The position numbers and the translations under genes were made by a program. Below, in pieces: positions 1-5,853 of a DNA stretch of 8,517 nucleotides. The stretch is taken from assembly GCA_018659505.1 (NCBI GenBank), contig JABJMI010000429.1:1-8517 (forward strand), written 5' to 3'. The DNA is from Planctomicrobium sp. Its GTDB lineage: Bacteria > Planctomycetota > Planctomycetia > Planctomycetales > Planctomycetaceae. Within the stretch, counting starts at the first letter, position 1. The number at the start of each line of letters is the position of its first letter. The notes beneath the pieces were generated by a model, which ran no database searches, was not told the DNA's origin, and worked only from the letters and a program-made list of their open reading frames with translations.

Positions 1-75
1 GGCACCGGCGACATCCTCAAAGACTCCTCCGGCAACGGGCATGATGGCAAGATTATTGGAGCGAAGTGGGTGAAG
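1..75 (+). repeat. LamG linker repeat, copy 1 (partial)
   Basis: Encodes GTGDILKDSSGNGHDG and then KIIGAKWVK, the end of a module whose body lies off the left edge. It differs from copy 2 at about 10 of 75 bases. Bases 16-38 form a 23-base block identical in copies 1, 2 and 5. Confidence 0.85.
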
Positions 76-3000
76 GTCCAAGCCAAGCCTTTCTTGGATG
101 CTGGTAAAATGGGACTTTCGTTCGACGGACAGGACGACCGAATCGAGATTTCCAACGCACCGTTTGGTTTTGACAAACCGTTCACATATGAGATGTACAT
201 TCAACCTGACGTCGTCGCGTCAGAGGACGACCGATTGCAAACTGTCTTCTATCGCGGATTAATGGGAGTAGTTTATCTACCTGCTGAAGGGAAAGTATTT
301 CTGACTCTTCAGGAGAAGGATGAAGGGTATTTAAGCGAGAGTGCTGAATTGATCGCTTTGGGGGAAGTGGGACACATCGCTGTGGTGTGGGACATGGAAA
401 ATCTACAGTTATTTGTCAACGGAGCAGAGGCCAAGCTCAAAGCAACTGTTGAAACAAGACCGCTTGCGGAGTTTTTAATCCAGGCATTGCCCCTGAATAA
501 GTTCATCGCAGGTTTAGGAGCTCGAGGTCAACCGAACTTGTCGGCAGTTCCATTTCAAGGGAAAATGTACGGATTTCGGATCTCCAACACCGCACGCTAC
601 ACGCAGCCGTTTCAGCCCAGCTCTCTTGAGAACGATCCAGATACAGAACTGCTCTATCAATTCAAAGATGGCTCCGGCGACACCCTCAAAGACTCCTCCG
701 GCAACGGACATGATGGGAAGATCATCGGGGCGAAGTGGGTCGAAAAACAATCTAATGGGCACACCGGAAGTGAAAGGCATTCTGCATCAAAACCTGATCT
801 ACTGGCAACTGGACTTCGTTTTGCTGAACCCAGGTCGGTTGTCACAACAGAACCGTTGTCGGTCGATTTGGAGCAACCGTATACAATGGAGTGTTGGCTT
901 CGACCAGAGGTTATTAGGAATTTCGATAACCCCGGACCTTATGACCAGGTCGCAGTTGAACTTGGACCTCTCACACTCAAGTTGGAGCGTTTTCCGGATC
1001 TCCCCAAGACGAGATGGTCGTTTATCGTCAACCGCTATGAAAAGAATTCAGGCGCGGCAGGTTTTGGTCAAGCAATACTACTGAAATCTCCACTGGGGGA
1101 ACCAGTTCATATTGCGTGCCAGTGGACGGGAGAAGAATTGCAGATTTTCCAGAATGGCGACCCAGTCTCGATTCTCTCCAATTGGGGGATGGATGGGGCA
1201 TCGAGACCAGCTTTCTACAAAGATGTCGTCCGTAAGTATGAAGCCCCTGTGCTGAGATTTGGTTCAAGAACAAAAAATATTGGCAAAGCTCTTAATCATT
1301 TTGATGGAATGATTCATCAATTTCGACTTTCATCTGGCATTCAATATCCAGCGAGCTTCACACCTCCCAAGAATTTTGAATCAGATGTCAAAACCCTGGT
1401 CCTTTACAAATTCGATGAACTCACCGGTAACGTCCTCAAAGATACTTCCGGCAACGGGTATGACGGGAAGATCAATAAGGCGGAATGGGTGAACTTGGAG
1501 CCGCCTCATGCTCAATCCAGTGATTCTGAACTTCTCTTTGAAGGGAAAACATTTGTCAACATTCCCACATTGATGATTGATTCACCAGATCAGTTCACCG
1601 TGGAAGCGATTGTCCGTGCGGACGAGAACCACAATGGGATGATCGTGAGTGATGCGGAATTTGGTGGATTTGCCCTCAAGGCGAATTTTGACCATTGGTT
1701 ATTCGACGGTTACGAGACTGACCAGGAAAGATTCGATTCAGCCTCTGACGAGACGATCCGATTTGGAGAGTGGACACATGTCGCTGGAGTTTTTGACGGT
1801 AAGCAGACTCGGCTTTTCGTCAATGGTCAGCCGCAATCCAAAATCGATGATACGACAAATGTTCTTGCAAGCAGGCTCAATGTCTTGATTGGTGCAAATC
1901 CAGAAACAAACACGGTCAGACACAATTTCCGTGGCAGTATGCGTGGAGTTCGAATATCGATCTCGGCACGATACACGGAAGCCTTTAAGCCGCCGACAAG
2001 TTTTGAATCTGACAAAGAGACAATCGCTCTGTACAAATTCGACGAAGGGGCTGGCGACGTCCTCCACGACTCGTCCGGCAACGGACACGACGGCAAAATC
2101 ATCAGGGCGAAATGGGTGAAGACTGATGGGGTCGCTGAGCTTTTACCGTTGGGTGGTGAGGACGAACCAGTCAACACCGAATTTGCTCTGCAATTCGATG
2201 GCATCGATAATTACGTGAACGCAGATTCCTTGCGCACTGTTGCTGGTGAAGCTTTCAATTTTGAATTGTGGATGCGGAGCGAAGGGGAATTTGACAAGAC
2301 TCAGAGAGTTCAAAATGCGGTCACCCTCGGTAGTGTGCGACTACAGAGAACTATAGGAGCTATCGAAAACAACCAACTTGTGACGGTCTTAAGATCTGCA
2401 GATACTCCTACTCCGGATCAAAATCTTGCTGCCGCGTATAATGGTCAAGCTCCCCCAGTGAACGAATGGGTACATGTTTACGTTCAGATCGATAAGCAAT
2501 TCAAGGTGCAAATGTATCTGAACGGAATAAGCAAGCCAGTCTATTTAGGTCAACTGGTGGGAGTTCAAAATGAGGATACATTCGCTGAGAAACTTCGTAA
2601 GAACTGGGCTGAGAATTTGGGGCTGACTCTCGGAGCTCGCGAGACAATTTGGTCTGACGACAAATACCGAAATGAGTTCAAAGGCAGTATCAGCGAATTC
2701 CGCATGTCCTCCGGTCAACGTTACAGCGAAGACTTCACACCTGAGCGACACTTCAGCAAAGACGAAGCTACAAAAGTGCTCTACAAGTTCGACGAAGGGA
2801 CCGGCGATGTCCTCAAAGACTCCTCCGGCAACGGACATCACGGCAAGATCGTCGGGGCGAAGTGGGTAAACAGTGATTCTGTTGCCAAATTACATGACGT
2901 CACTGATGTCGAACTCGCTTACCTGAAACCTGGCTTCGAAGAATGGGTTACCAATGTCTCAGAGATGTCAGTTGAAGACCAAGTCAAGAATGTCAGCGAA

Positions 3001-3600
3001 AAACTTATCGAACTCAACCCAGGATTTGATGGTGAACTCAATCCAGGATATCACGGGGGAGGTTATGTCCATTTTGTCAGATTGAATCCGCAGAATTTGA
3101 CTGATTTATCTCCTTTGCGAGCATTCTTGAAATTGGAGCAAATTCAAATTACTGGACCAACAGATATTGAAGCTGCAAAGCTTCCACTCTCAGATTTGTC
3201 TCCACTCCAGGGGCTGCCGTTGAAATTCCTTTATATTTATGGTGTACGAGTCACAGACTTATCTCCATTGAAAGGTATGCAACTCGAAAAGCTGTTCTTG
3301 AACAATACGGACGTTGCAAATTTAGAACCTCTCCGAGGAGCACCACTGATTCGGCTTCAAATCGACGCAACTCAAGTGACCGATTTATCACCAGTTGCAG
3401 ATATGGAATTGGAAATGCTTAATCTCTACAACACGGAAATATCCGATCTCGATGCTTTGAAAGAAATGCCTCTCAAAATTGTGAGTTTAAGTTTCAATCC
3501 GGATAAGGATACCTCCATCGTCGAGTTGATCAAATCCATTAAAAGTCTTGAAATGATCAACGACTTACCAGCAGAAGAGTTCTGGAACAATGTGAAGTAA
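1..3600 (+). CDS. LamG-like repeat / leucine-rich repeat protein (5' partial)
   Basis: The frame is open from base 1 to TAA at 3598-3600, giving 1199 residues, so the true start lies off the left edge; the internal GTG at 70 is not a start. Residues 1-25 are the tail of one module. Four LamG-like (concanavalin A-like lectin fold) modules follow, with cores near bases 112-660, 805-1410, 1525-2037 and 2179-2787. Visible signs are FDGxDDRIEI/FDGIDNYV opening strands, a WxHVAxVxD-type centre (EWTHVAGVFD), LFVNG turns, and RISxxARYT or RxSSGxxY closings. Each module ends in the DSSGNGHDGKI linker. Residues after about 960 carry a spacer (EEWVTNVSEM, ELNPGFDGEL), DLSPL-type LRRs and the terminus EEFWNNVK. 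LamG and LRR domains usually bind proteins or glycans. From memory, this spacer, LRR and EFW ending resemble planctomycete proteins that often start with a Ser/Thr kinase domain; that N-terminus is unseen and is only inferred. No membrane segment is visible. Confidence 0.9.
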   Translation, partial: GTGDILKDSSGNGHDGKIIGAKWVKVQAKPFLDAGKMGLSFDGQDDRIEISNAPFGFDKPFTYEMYIQPDVVASEDDRLQTVFYRGLMGVVYLPAEGKVFLTLQEKDEGYLSESAELIALGEVGHIAVVWDMENLQLFVNGAEAKLKATVETRPLAEFLIQALPLNKFIAGLGARGQPNLSAVPFQGKMYGFRISNTARYTQPFQPSSLENDPDTELLYQFKDGSGDTLKDSSGNGHDGKIIGAKWVEKQSNGHTGSERHSASKPDLLATGLRFAEPRSVVTTEPLSVDLEQPYTMECWLRPEVIRNFDNPGPYDQVAVELGPLTLKLERFPDLPKTRWSFIVNRYEKNSGAAGFGQAILLKSPLGEPVHIACQWTGEELQIFQNGDPVSILSNWGMDGASRPAFYKDVVRKYEAPVLRFGSRTKNIGKALNHFDGMIHQFRLSSGIQYPASFTPPKNFESDVKTLVLYKFDELTGNVLKDTSGNGYDGKINKAEWVNLEPPHAQSSDSELLFEGKTFVNIPTLMIDSPDQFTVEAIVRADENHNGMIVSDAEFGGFALKANFDHWLFDGYETDQERFDSASDETIRFGEWTHVAGVFDGKQTRLFVNGQPQSKIDDTTNVLASRLNVLIGANPETNTVRHNFRGSMRGVRISISARYTEAFKPPTSFESDKETIALYKFDEGAGDVLHDSSGNGHDGKIIRAKWVKTDGVAELLPLGGEDEPVNTEFALQFDGIDNYVNADSLRTVAGEAFNFELWMRSEGEFDKTQRVQNAVTLGSVRLQRTIGAIENNQLVTVLRSADTPTPDQNLAAAYNGQAPPVNEWVHVYVQIDKQFKVQMYLNGISKPVYLGQLVGVQNEDTFAEKLRKNWAENLGLTLGARETIWSDDKYRNEFKGSISEFRMSSGQRYSEDFTPERHFSKDEATKVLYKFDEGTGDVLKDSSGNGHHGKIVGAKWVNSDSVAKLHDVTDVELAYLKPGFEEWVTNVSEMSVEDQVKNVSEKLIELNPGFDGELNPGYHGGGYVHFVRLNPQNLTDLSPLRAFLKLEQIQITGPTDIEAAKLPLSDLSPLQGLPLKFLYIYGVRVTDLSPLKGMQLEKLFLNNTDVANLEPLRGAPLIRLQIDATQVTDLSPVADMELEMLNLYNTEISDLDALKEMPLKIVSLSFNPDKDTSIVELIKSIKSLEMINDLPAEEFWNNVK
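661..744 (+). repeat. LamG linker repeat, copy 2
   Basis: Encodes FKDGSGDTLKDSSGNGHDG followed by KIIGAKWVE, closing LamG module 1. The 75 bases from 670 are about 61% GC by hand count, richer than the adjoining module (for example 24 of 60 at 241-300). The shared 23-base block is at 685-707. Confidence 0.9.
1411..1494 (+). repeat. LamG linker repeat, copy 3 (most diverged)
   Basis: Encodes FDELTGNVLKDTSGNGYDG followed by KINKAEWVN, closing module 2. It is the most diverged copy in both protein and DNA, but it keeps the 11-base core tccggcaacgg present in all five copies. Confidence 0.88.
2038..2121 (+). repeat. LamG linker repeat, copy 4
   Basis: Encodes FDEGAGDVLHDSSGNGHDG followed by KIIRAKWVK, closing module 3. 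The H for K change in VLHDSS and R for G in IIRAKW set it apart from copies 1, 2 and 5. Confidence 0.88.
2788..2871 (+). repeat. LamG linker repeat, copy 5 (junction to LRR region)
   Basis: Encodes FDEGTGDVLKDSSGNGHHG followed by KIVGAKWVN. It closes module 4, and no LamG body follows: the protein passes directly into the spacer that leads to the LRRs. This shows that the element is the C-terminal strand of each module and not the opening of the next. The shared 23-base block is at 2812-2834. Confidence 0.9.
3103..3510 (+). repeat. Leucine-rich repeat array, 21-residue period
   Basis: The motif DLSPL or a variant starts at 3103, 3193, 3256, 3319 (NLEPL), 3382 (DLSPV) and 3445 (DLDAL). The last five are exactly 63 bases (21 residues) apart; the first gap is 90 bases (30 residues). 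The unit reads roughly DLSPLxxxxLxxLxLxxTxV. It resembles internalin/SDS22-type LRRs but is one residue shorter than the usual 22. The DNA of the units has diverged much more than that of the LamG linkers, so the array is old or relaxed. It should form a short solenoid suited to protein binding. Confidence 0.85.
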
Positions 3601-3626
3601 TCACTGAAACATTTTCTGTTTTTTAT

Positions 3627-4328
3627 TCAGAATCCAAACCCAAGCCTGCCCCATTCCTCTGGTTGTGGAGCGGTGATCGTCAGTGGTTCTTTGCGGATCG
3701 GATGTATTAAAGATAGTTGCCAGGCGTGCAGACCGATGGCGATTGGGTTTCGGAGTTTTGAATTGGCTCCATATTTTTCGTCGCCGAGGATGTGATAACC
3801 ACGGCTGGCGAATTGAATACGGATCTGGTGCATACGACCCGTTTCCAGATCGACTTCGACCAGTGCTTTCCCTTGAGAGACTGCCAATGTTCGGTAAGTC
3901 AGTCGCGCATGTTTGGCTCCCTTTGTACTGGCGTTACTGATTTCGACTCGCGAGTGGTCAGGGATGCGGTAGATCCAGTCTTCTAAAACTCCTTCATCTT
4001 TCGTCGGTGGTTTTTCCAGGATCGCTCGATAGGTTTTGGTGACTTGGCGTTTGGCGAATTGATCGGAGAGCCTCGCTGCGCTTTTGGAATTTCGGGCAAA
4101 GACAGAAACTCCCGAGACAGGTCGATCCAGACGATGAGGAATGCCAAGGTAAACTACGCCCGGCTTATTGTACTTCACCTTCAAGTAAGCCTTGACCTGT
4201 TCCGCCAGCGATTGAAGTCCGGCGGGAGCACCTTGAGAAATCACGCCCGATGGTTTATTAACAGCGATGACCGGACCATCTTCACAGATGATATTCAGTT
4301 TCGGGTTTTGAGCAGGTTGCACACTCAC
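3627..4328 (-). CDS. RluA-family pseudouridine synthase
   Basis: 233 residues, predicted to isomerise uridine to pseudouridine in rRNA or tRNA in the cytoplasm. It has the full RluA-type signature: VNKPSG (23-28), HRLDRPVSG (65-73, catalytic Asp68), KTYRAIL (98-104, active-site Tyr100), LETGRMHQIR (161-170), GYHILGDEKYG (177-187) and HAWQLSLIHP (201-210). No N-terminal S4 RNA-binding domain is present, so the layout is like RluA or TruC and not RluC/RluD. The target site cannot be told from sequence, so no symbol is given. The start is GTG (4326-4328): a TAA lies in frame two codons upstream (4332-4334), and the catalytic domain begins almost at once. No good Shine-Dalgarno is seen. It follows the unknown gene at 4399 on the same strand and converges on the LamG gene. 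Confidence 0.93.
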   Translation of the reverse strand: MSVQPAQNPKLNIICEDGPVIAVNKPSGVISQGAPAGLQSLAEQVKAYLKVKYNKPGVVYLGIPHRLDRPVSGVSVFARNSKSAARLSDQFAKRQVTKTYRAILEKPPTKDEGVLEDWIYRIPDHSRVEISNASTKGAKHARLTYRTLAVSQGKALVEVDLETGRMHQIRIQFASRGYHILGDEKYGANSKLRNPIAIGLHAWQLSLIHPIRKEPLTITAPQPEEWGRLGFGF

Positions 4329-4353
4329 GAATTATGCTCAATGGTTATTCGTC

Positions 4354-4374
4354 CCCCCGGTGGATCACCGGGGG
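4354..4374. other. Perfect GC-rich hairpin in intergenic gap
   Basis: CCCCCGGTG and CACCGGGGG form a perfect 9-bp stem around a 3-base GAT loop. On the minus strand it sits 24 bases after the stop of the upstream gene and 25 bases before the GTG of the pseudouridine synthase gene. No T-run follows on either strand (minus strand: GACGAATAACC; plus strand: CTAAATGAG), so it is not a standard intrinsic terminator. It may be a U-less terminator or attenuator, an RNA-stabilising 3' hairpin, or one copy of a REP-like dispersed palindrome. The structure is certain from sequence; the role is open. Confidence 0.75.
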
Positions 4375-4398
4375 CTAAATGAGAGAAAAGGAACGGGA

Positions 4399-5145
4399 TC
4401 AACCTTTTTGTGAGATCGCTTGCTGAAGAGGGCGTAACACTTGTTCAATGACTTGCGATTCGAGGAGACGCTCACATTCTTCTCGTAATTCATGCAGCGT
4501 CTCTACGAAACTTCCGCCGTGAGGCAAACTTCCGTATTGTAATACTTTGAAGTAGACGCTGATTGCTTCTTCTGGAAATTCATCACGCCGAACCTGATAG
4601 GCATTCGTCCTTGTTTCAATCAGTAAGCGTGCCTGTCGACGACAATCGTCAGTCAACGCCAAAGAAAGAGACGGTTCAAAATTGAGCGGTCGCGCACCAT
4701 CGACAGAAAGTAAACCCTCGAACGCTGGTCCCATGCCAAGTGCTTCGGCAACCAGTTCATCATGGTTGCCTCGGTACATGAAATCGAAACCGATCATGAA
4801 ATCGAGAGCTTCACAATCAAGTGGACTGACCGACAGCATGTACGGAGCGAGCTCTAATGCCAAAGCATGTTGCGGGACGGCATCGTCAATCGTTGTGGGG
4901 TTCACGACGCTGCTACAGATACGACGTTCTTCAATACTAACCAAACGATAGCTCGTTTGGTCTTTGTCTTCTTCGAGGACAAACGCCCCGTTGTCGCGAT
5001 TGTAAAAGTTCCTCATCGATGGATAAGACTTCTGCACGCGACCAAAAAATTCGAGCACGGTCTCTCGCTGCGAAGGCAATGGCATCTCGGTAAACAAATT
5101 CATGTTCACAAAGTAGTCATCAGACAACGAATCGTAGATATTCAT
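4399..5145 (-). CDS. Protein of unknown function
   Basis: 248 residues from ATG 5143-5145, beginning MNIYDSLSDDYFVNMNLFTE. I do not recognise a catalytic family. It has no signal peptide or membrane segment and is acidic and mixed alpha/beta in appearance, so probably cytoplasmic. Notable stretches are PSMRNFYNRD near the N-terminus, SPLDCEALDFMIGFDFMYRG in the middle (a short aromatic-rich core), the acidic/Arg stretch RRQARLLIETRTNAYQVRRD, and a C-terminal helix-rich segment (ETLHELREECERLLESQVIE). A longer reading from GTG 5179-5181 adds 12 residues (MSLKNLRTPRVF). I prefer the ATG because GAGAG precedes it by 5 bases, while the GTG lies in a leader hairpin loop without a clear ribosome site. 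The promoter at 5226-5254 makes this a separate unit, with possible read-through into the pseudouridine synthase gene. The protein looks intact and conserved in style, and I have a vague memory of similar planctomycete hypotheticals. Confidence 0.82.
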   Translation of the reverse strand: MNIYDSLSDDYFVNMNLFTEMPLPSQRETVLEFFGRVQKSYPSMRNFYNRDNGAFVLEEDKDQTSYRLVSIEERRICSSVVNPTTIDDAVPQHALALELAPYMLSVSPLDCEALDFMIGFDFMYRGNHDELVAEALGMGPAFEGLLSVDGARPLNFEPSLSLALTDDCRRQARLLIETRTNAYQVRRDEFPEEAISVYFKVLQYGSLPHGGSFVETLHELREECERLLESQVIEQVLRPLQQAISQKG

Positions 5146-5150
5146 AAACA

Positions 5151-5155
5151 CTCTC
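5151..5155 (-). promoter_or_regulatory. Ribosome binding site deciding the ATG at 5145
   Basis: On the minus strand GAGAG lies 5 bases upstream of ATG 5143-5145. The alternative GTG at 5179-5181 has no comparable site. Confidence 0.5.
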
Positions 5156-5161
5156 GGAGTT

Positions 5162-5188
5162 CTCAGGTTCTTTAACGACACACCTGAA
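5162..5188 (-). promoter_or_regulatory. Leader inverted repeat enclosing the alternative GTG start
   Basis: On the plus strand tcaggt (5163-5168) is complementary to acctga (5182-5187). In the minus-strand RNA a U-G wobble (5188 with 5162) extends this to 7 pairs, with a 13-base loop at 5169-5181. The loop contains GTG 5179-5181, and the hairpin lies between the predicted transcription start and the GAGAG site. It is short and may be chance. Confidence 0.35.
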
Positions 5189-5225
5189 GCTGGTCATGGA
5201 TTCATAAAGTTTTGTTCAAGACAAC

Positions 5226-5254
5226 ATTCTACAGCGAGCCCAAACATTGGTCAA
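5226..5254 (-). promoter_or_regulatory. Sigma70-like promoter for the gene at 4399-5145
   Basis: On the minus strand, TTGACC (5254-5249) is followed by a 17-base spacer and TAGAAT (5231-5226). Each hexamer differs from consensus at one position, and the spacing is ideal. It lies in the 126-base gap after the CPBP protease stop (5272) and points at the unknown gene, predicting a start near 5219 and a leader of about 70 bases. Confidence 0.65.
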
Positions 5255-5271
5255 AGAGGCGTTTTTCTTAC

Positions 5272-5853
5272 TCAAGGTTCGAGGGGAATTTCTGTTTCGC
5301 TCTCTTTTTTACGATATTCGGCTCCGATGACCATGAATCCAATGAAGTCGTAGACTGCGTGTGCAACGATGGGACGCAAGAGGTTAAAATCTCCGACCCA
5401 CCACGTGAGCAGACTAAGGATTCCGCCCAGAGTCGCTGCCAGAATTGCATACAAAGGTGAAATTGCATGGAGTAGACCAAAGATGATATTCGCAATGAAA
5501 AACGCAGCCACGGGATCCCAACGTGCGAGCCATTGTTCAAGCAGTCCGCGGAACATCAACTCTTCAATGACTCCGACTAAGATTGCCAAGATCGCTAGAT
5601 CGTACCAGCGACATTGCGCCAGTGATTTCCCAAGTGCGTCACCTGCTTGGTCACGGAGGGAAGTCATCCAGCTGAAGCCGAAGTACATGACGACAGCTGC
5701 CAAGAGTCCGATGCCGAAATCTCTGGCATTCCAGTGAACCCGAGAGGTCAACGGGACTTCGGCCCAGTAGGCAAGCAGGACGGTGACGCTCAGTAACGAG
5801 AACAGGAAGACTCCTGTAAAAGTCAAAAAATCTTCGCGGGATTCTAAGTTCAC
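5272..5853 (-). CDS. CPBP family intramembrane glutamic/metalloprotease (CAAX/Abi type)
   Basis: 193 residues with several hydrophobic segments (about 9-30, 47-63, 84-96, 114-131, 133-152 and 162-177), so an integral membrane protein. The three diagnostic motifs are all present: EELMFRG (97-103, paired Glu97-Glu98 and Arg102), FGLLH (125-129, His129) and HAVYD (165-169, His165/Asp169). Members include Rce1-type CAAX proteases and bacterial Abi proteins; most bacterial substrates are unknown. The start is GTG (5851-5853), overlapping the upstream TGA (5850-5852) as GTGA. A purine-rich stretch (CAGGAAGACGAAGAGAA) lies just upstream inside the preceding gene, which fits translational coupling. 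At 193 residues it is compact, but the catalytic core is complete. A charged tail (YRKKESETEI) follows the last membrane segment. Confidence 0.92.
   Translation of the reverse strand: MNLESREDFLTFTGVFLFSLLSVTVLLAYWAEVPLTSRVHWNARDFGIGLLAAVVMYFGFSWMTSLRDQAGDALGKSLAQCRWYDLAILAILVGVIEELMFRGLLEQWLARWDPVAAFFIANIIFGLLHAISPLYAILAATLGGILSLLTWWVGDFNLLRPIVAHAVYDFIGFMVIGAEYRKKESETEIPLEP

Noticed and set aside
70..72. GTG as the start of the LamG-LRR gene
   Set aside because: The same frame is open to base 1 and encodes a linker repeat homologous to the other four, so the gene clearly begins further left.
626..1084. Long open frame in a second plus-strand frame, with similar ones at 1889-2119 and 2672-2869, all encoding a PPATD..(A/G)(R/K)SSGR(S/N)G-like string
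   Set aside because: These are out-of-frame readings of the LamG linker repeat. Their similarity to each other is explained by the repeated DNA, and they have no start signals or family features.
1738..2204. Overlapping minus-strand open frames opposite the LamG gene
   Set aside because: They are antisense shadows of a long, well-supported coding region; the MSVAG..E(D/G)(V/I)A string recurs only because it is the reverse of the linker repeat.
3601..3630. Possible bidirectional terminator in the 26-base gap between the convergent genes
   Set aside because: Only a 5-bp match (CTGAA/TTCAG) with a 17-base loop and a T-run inside the loop is present. This is too weak to call, and part of it is coding on the minus strand.
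4329..4353. CATAAT as a -10 box just before the pseudouridine synthase GTG
   Set aside because: No -35-like sequence lies at suitable spacing (the position falls in the G-run of the hairpin), and it would imply a nearly leaderless transcript.
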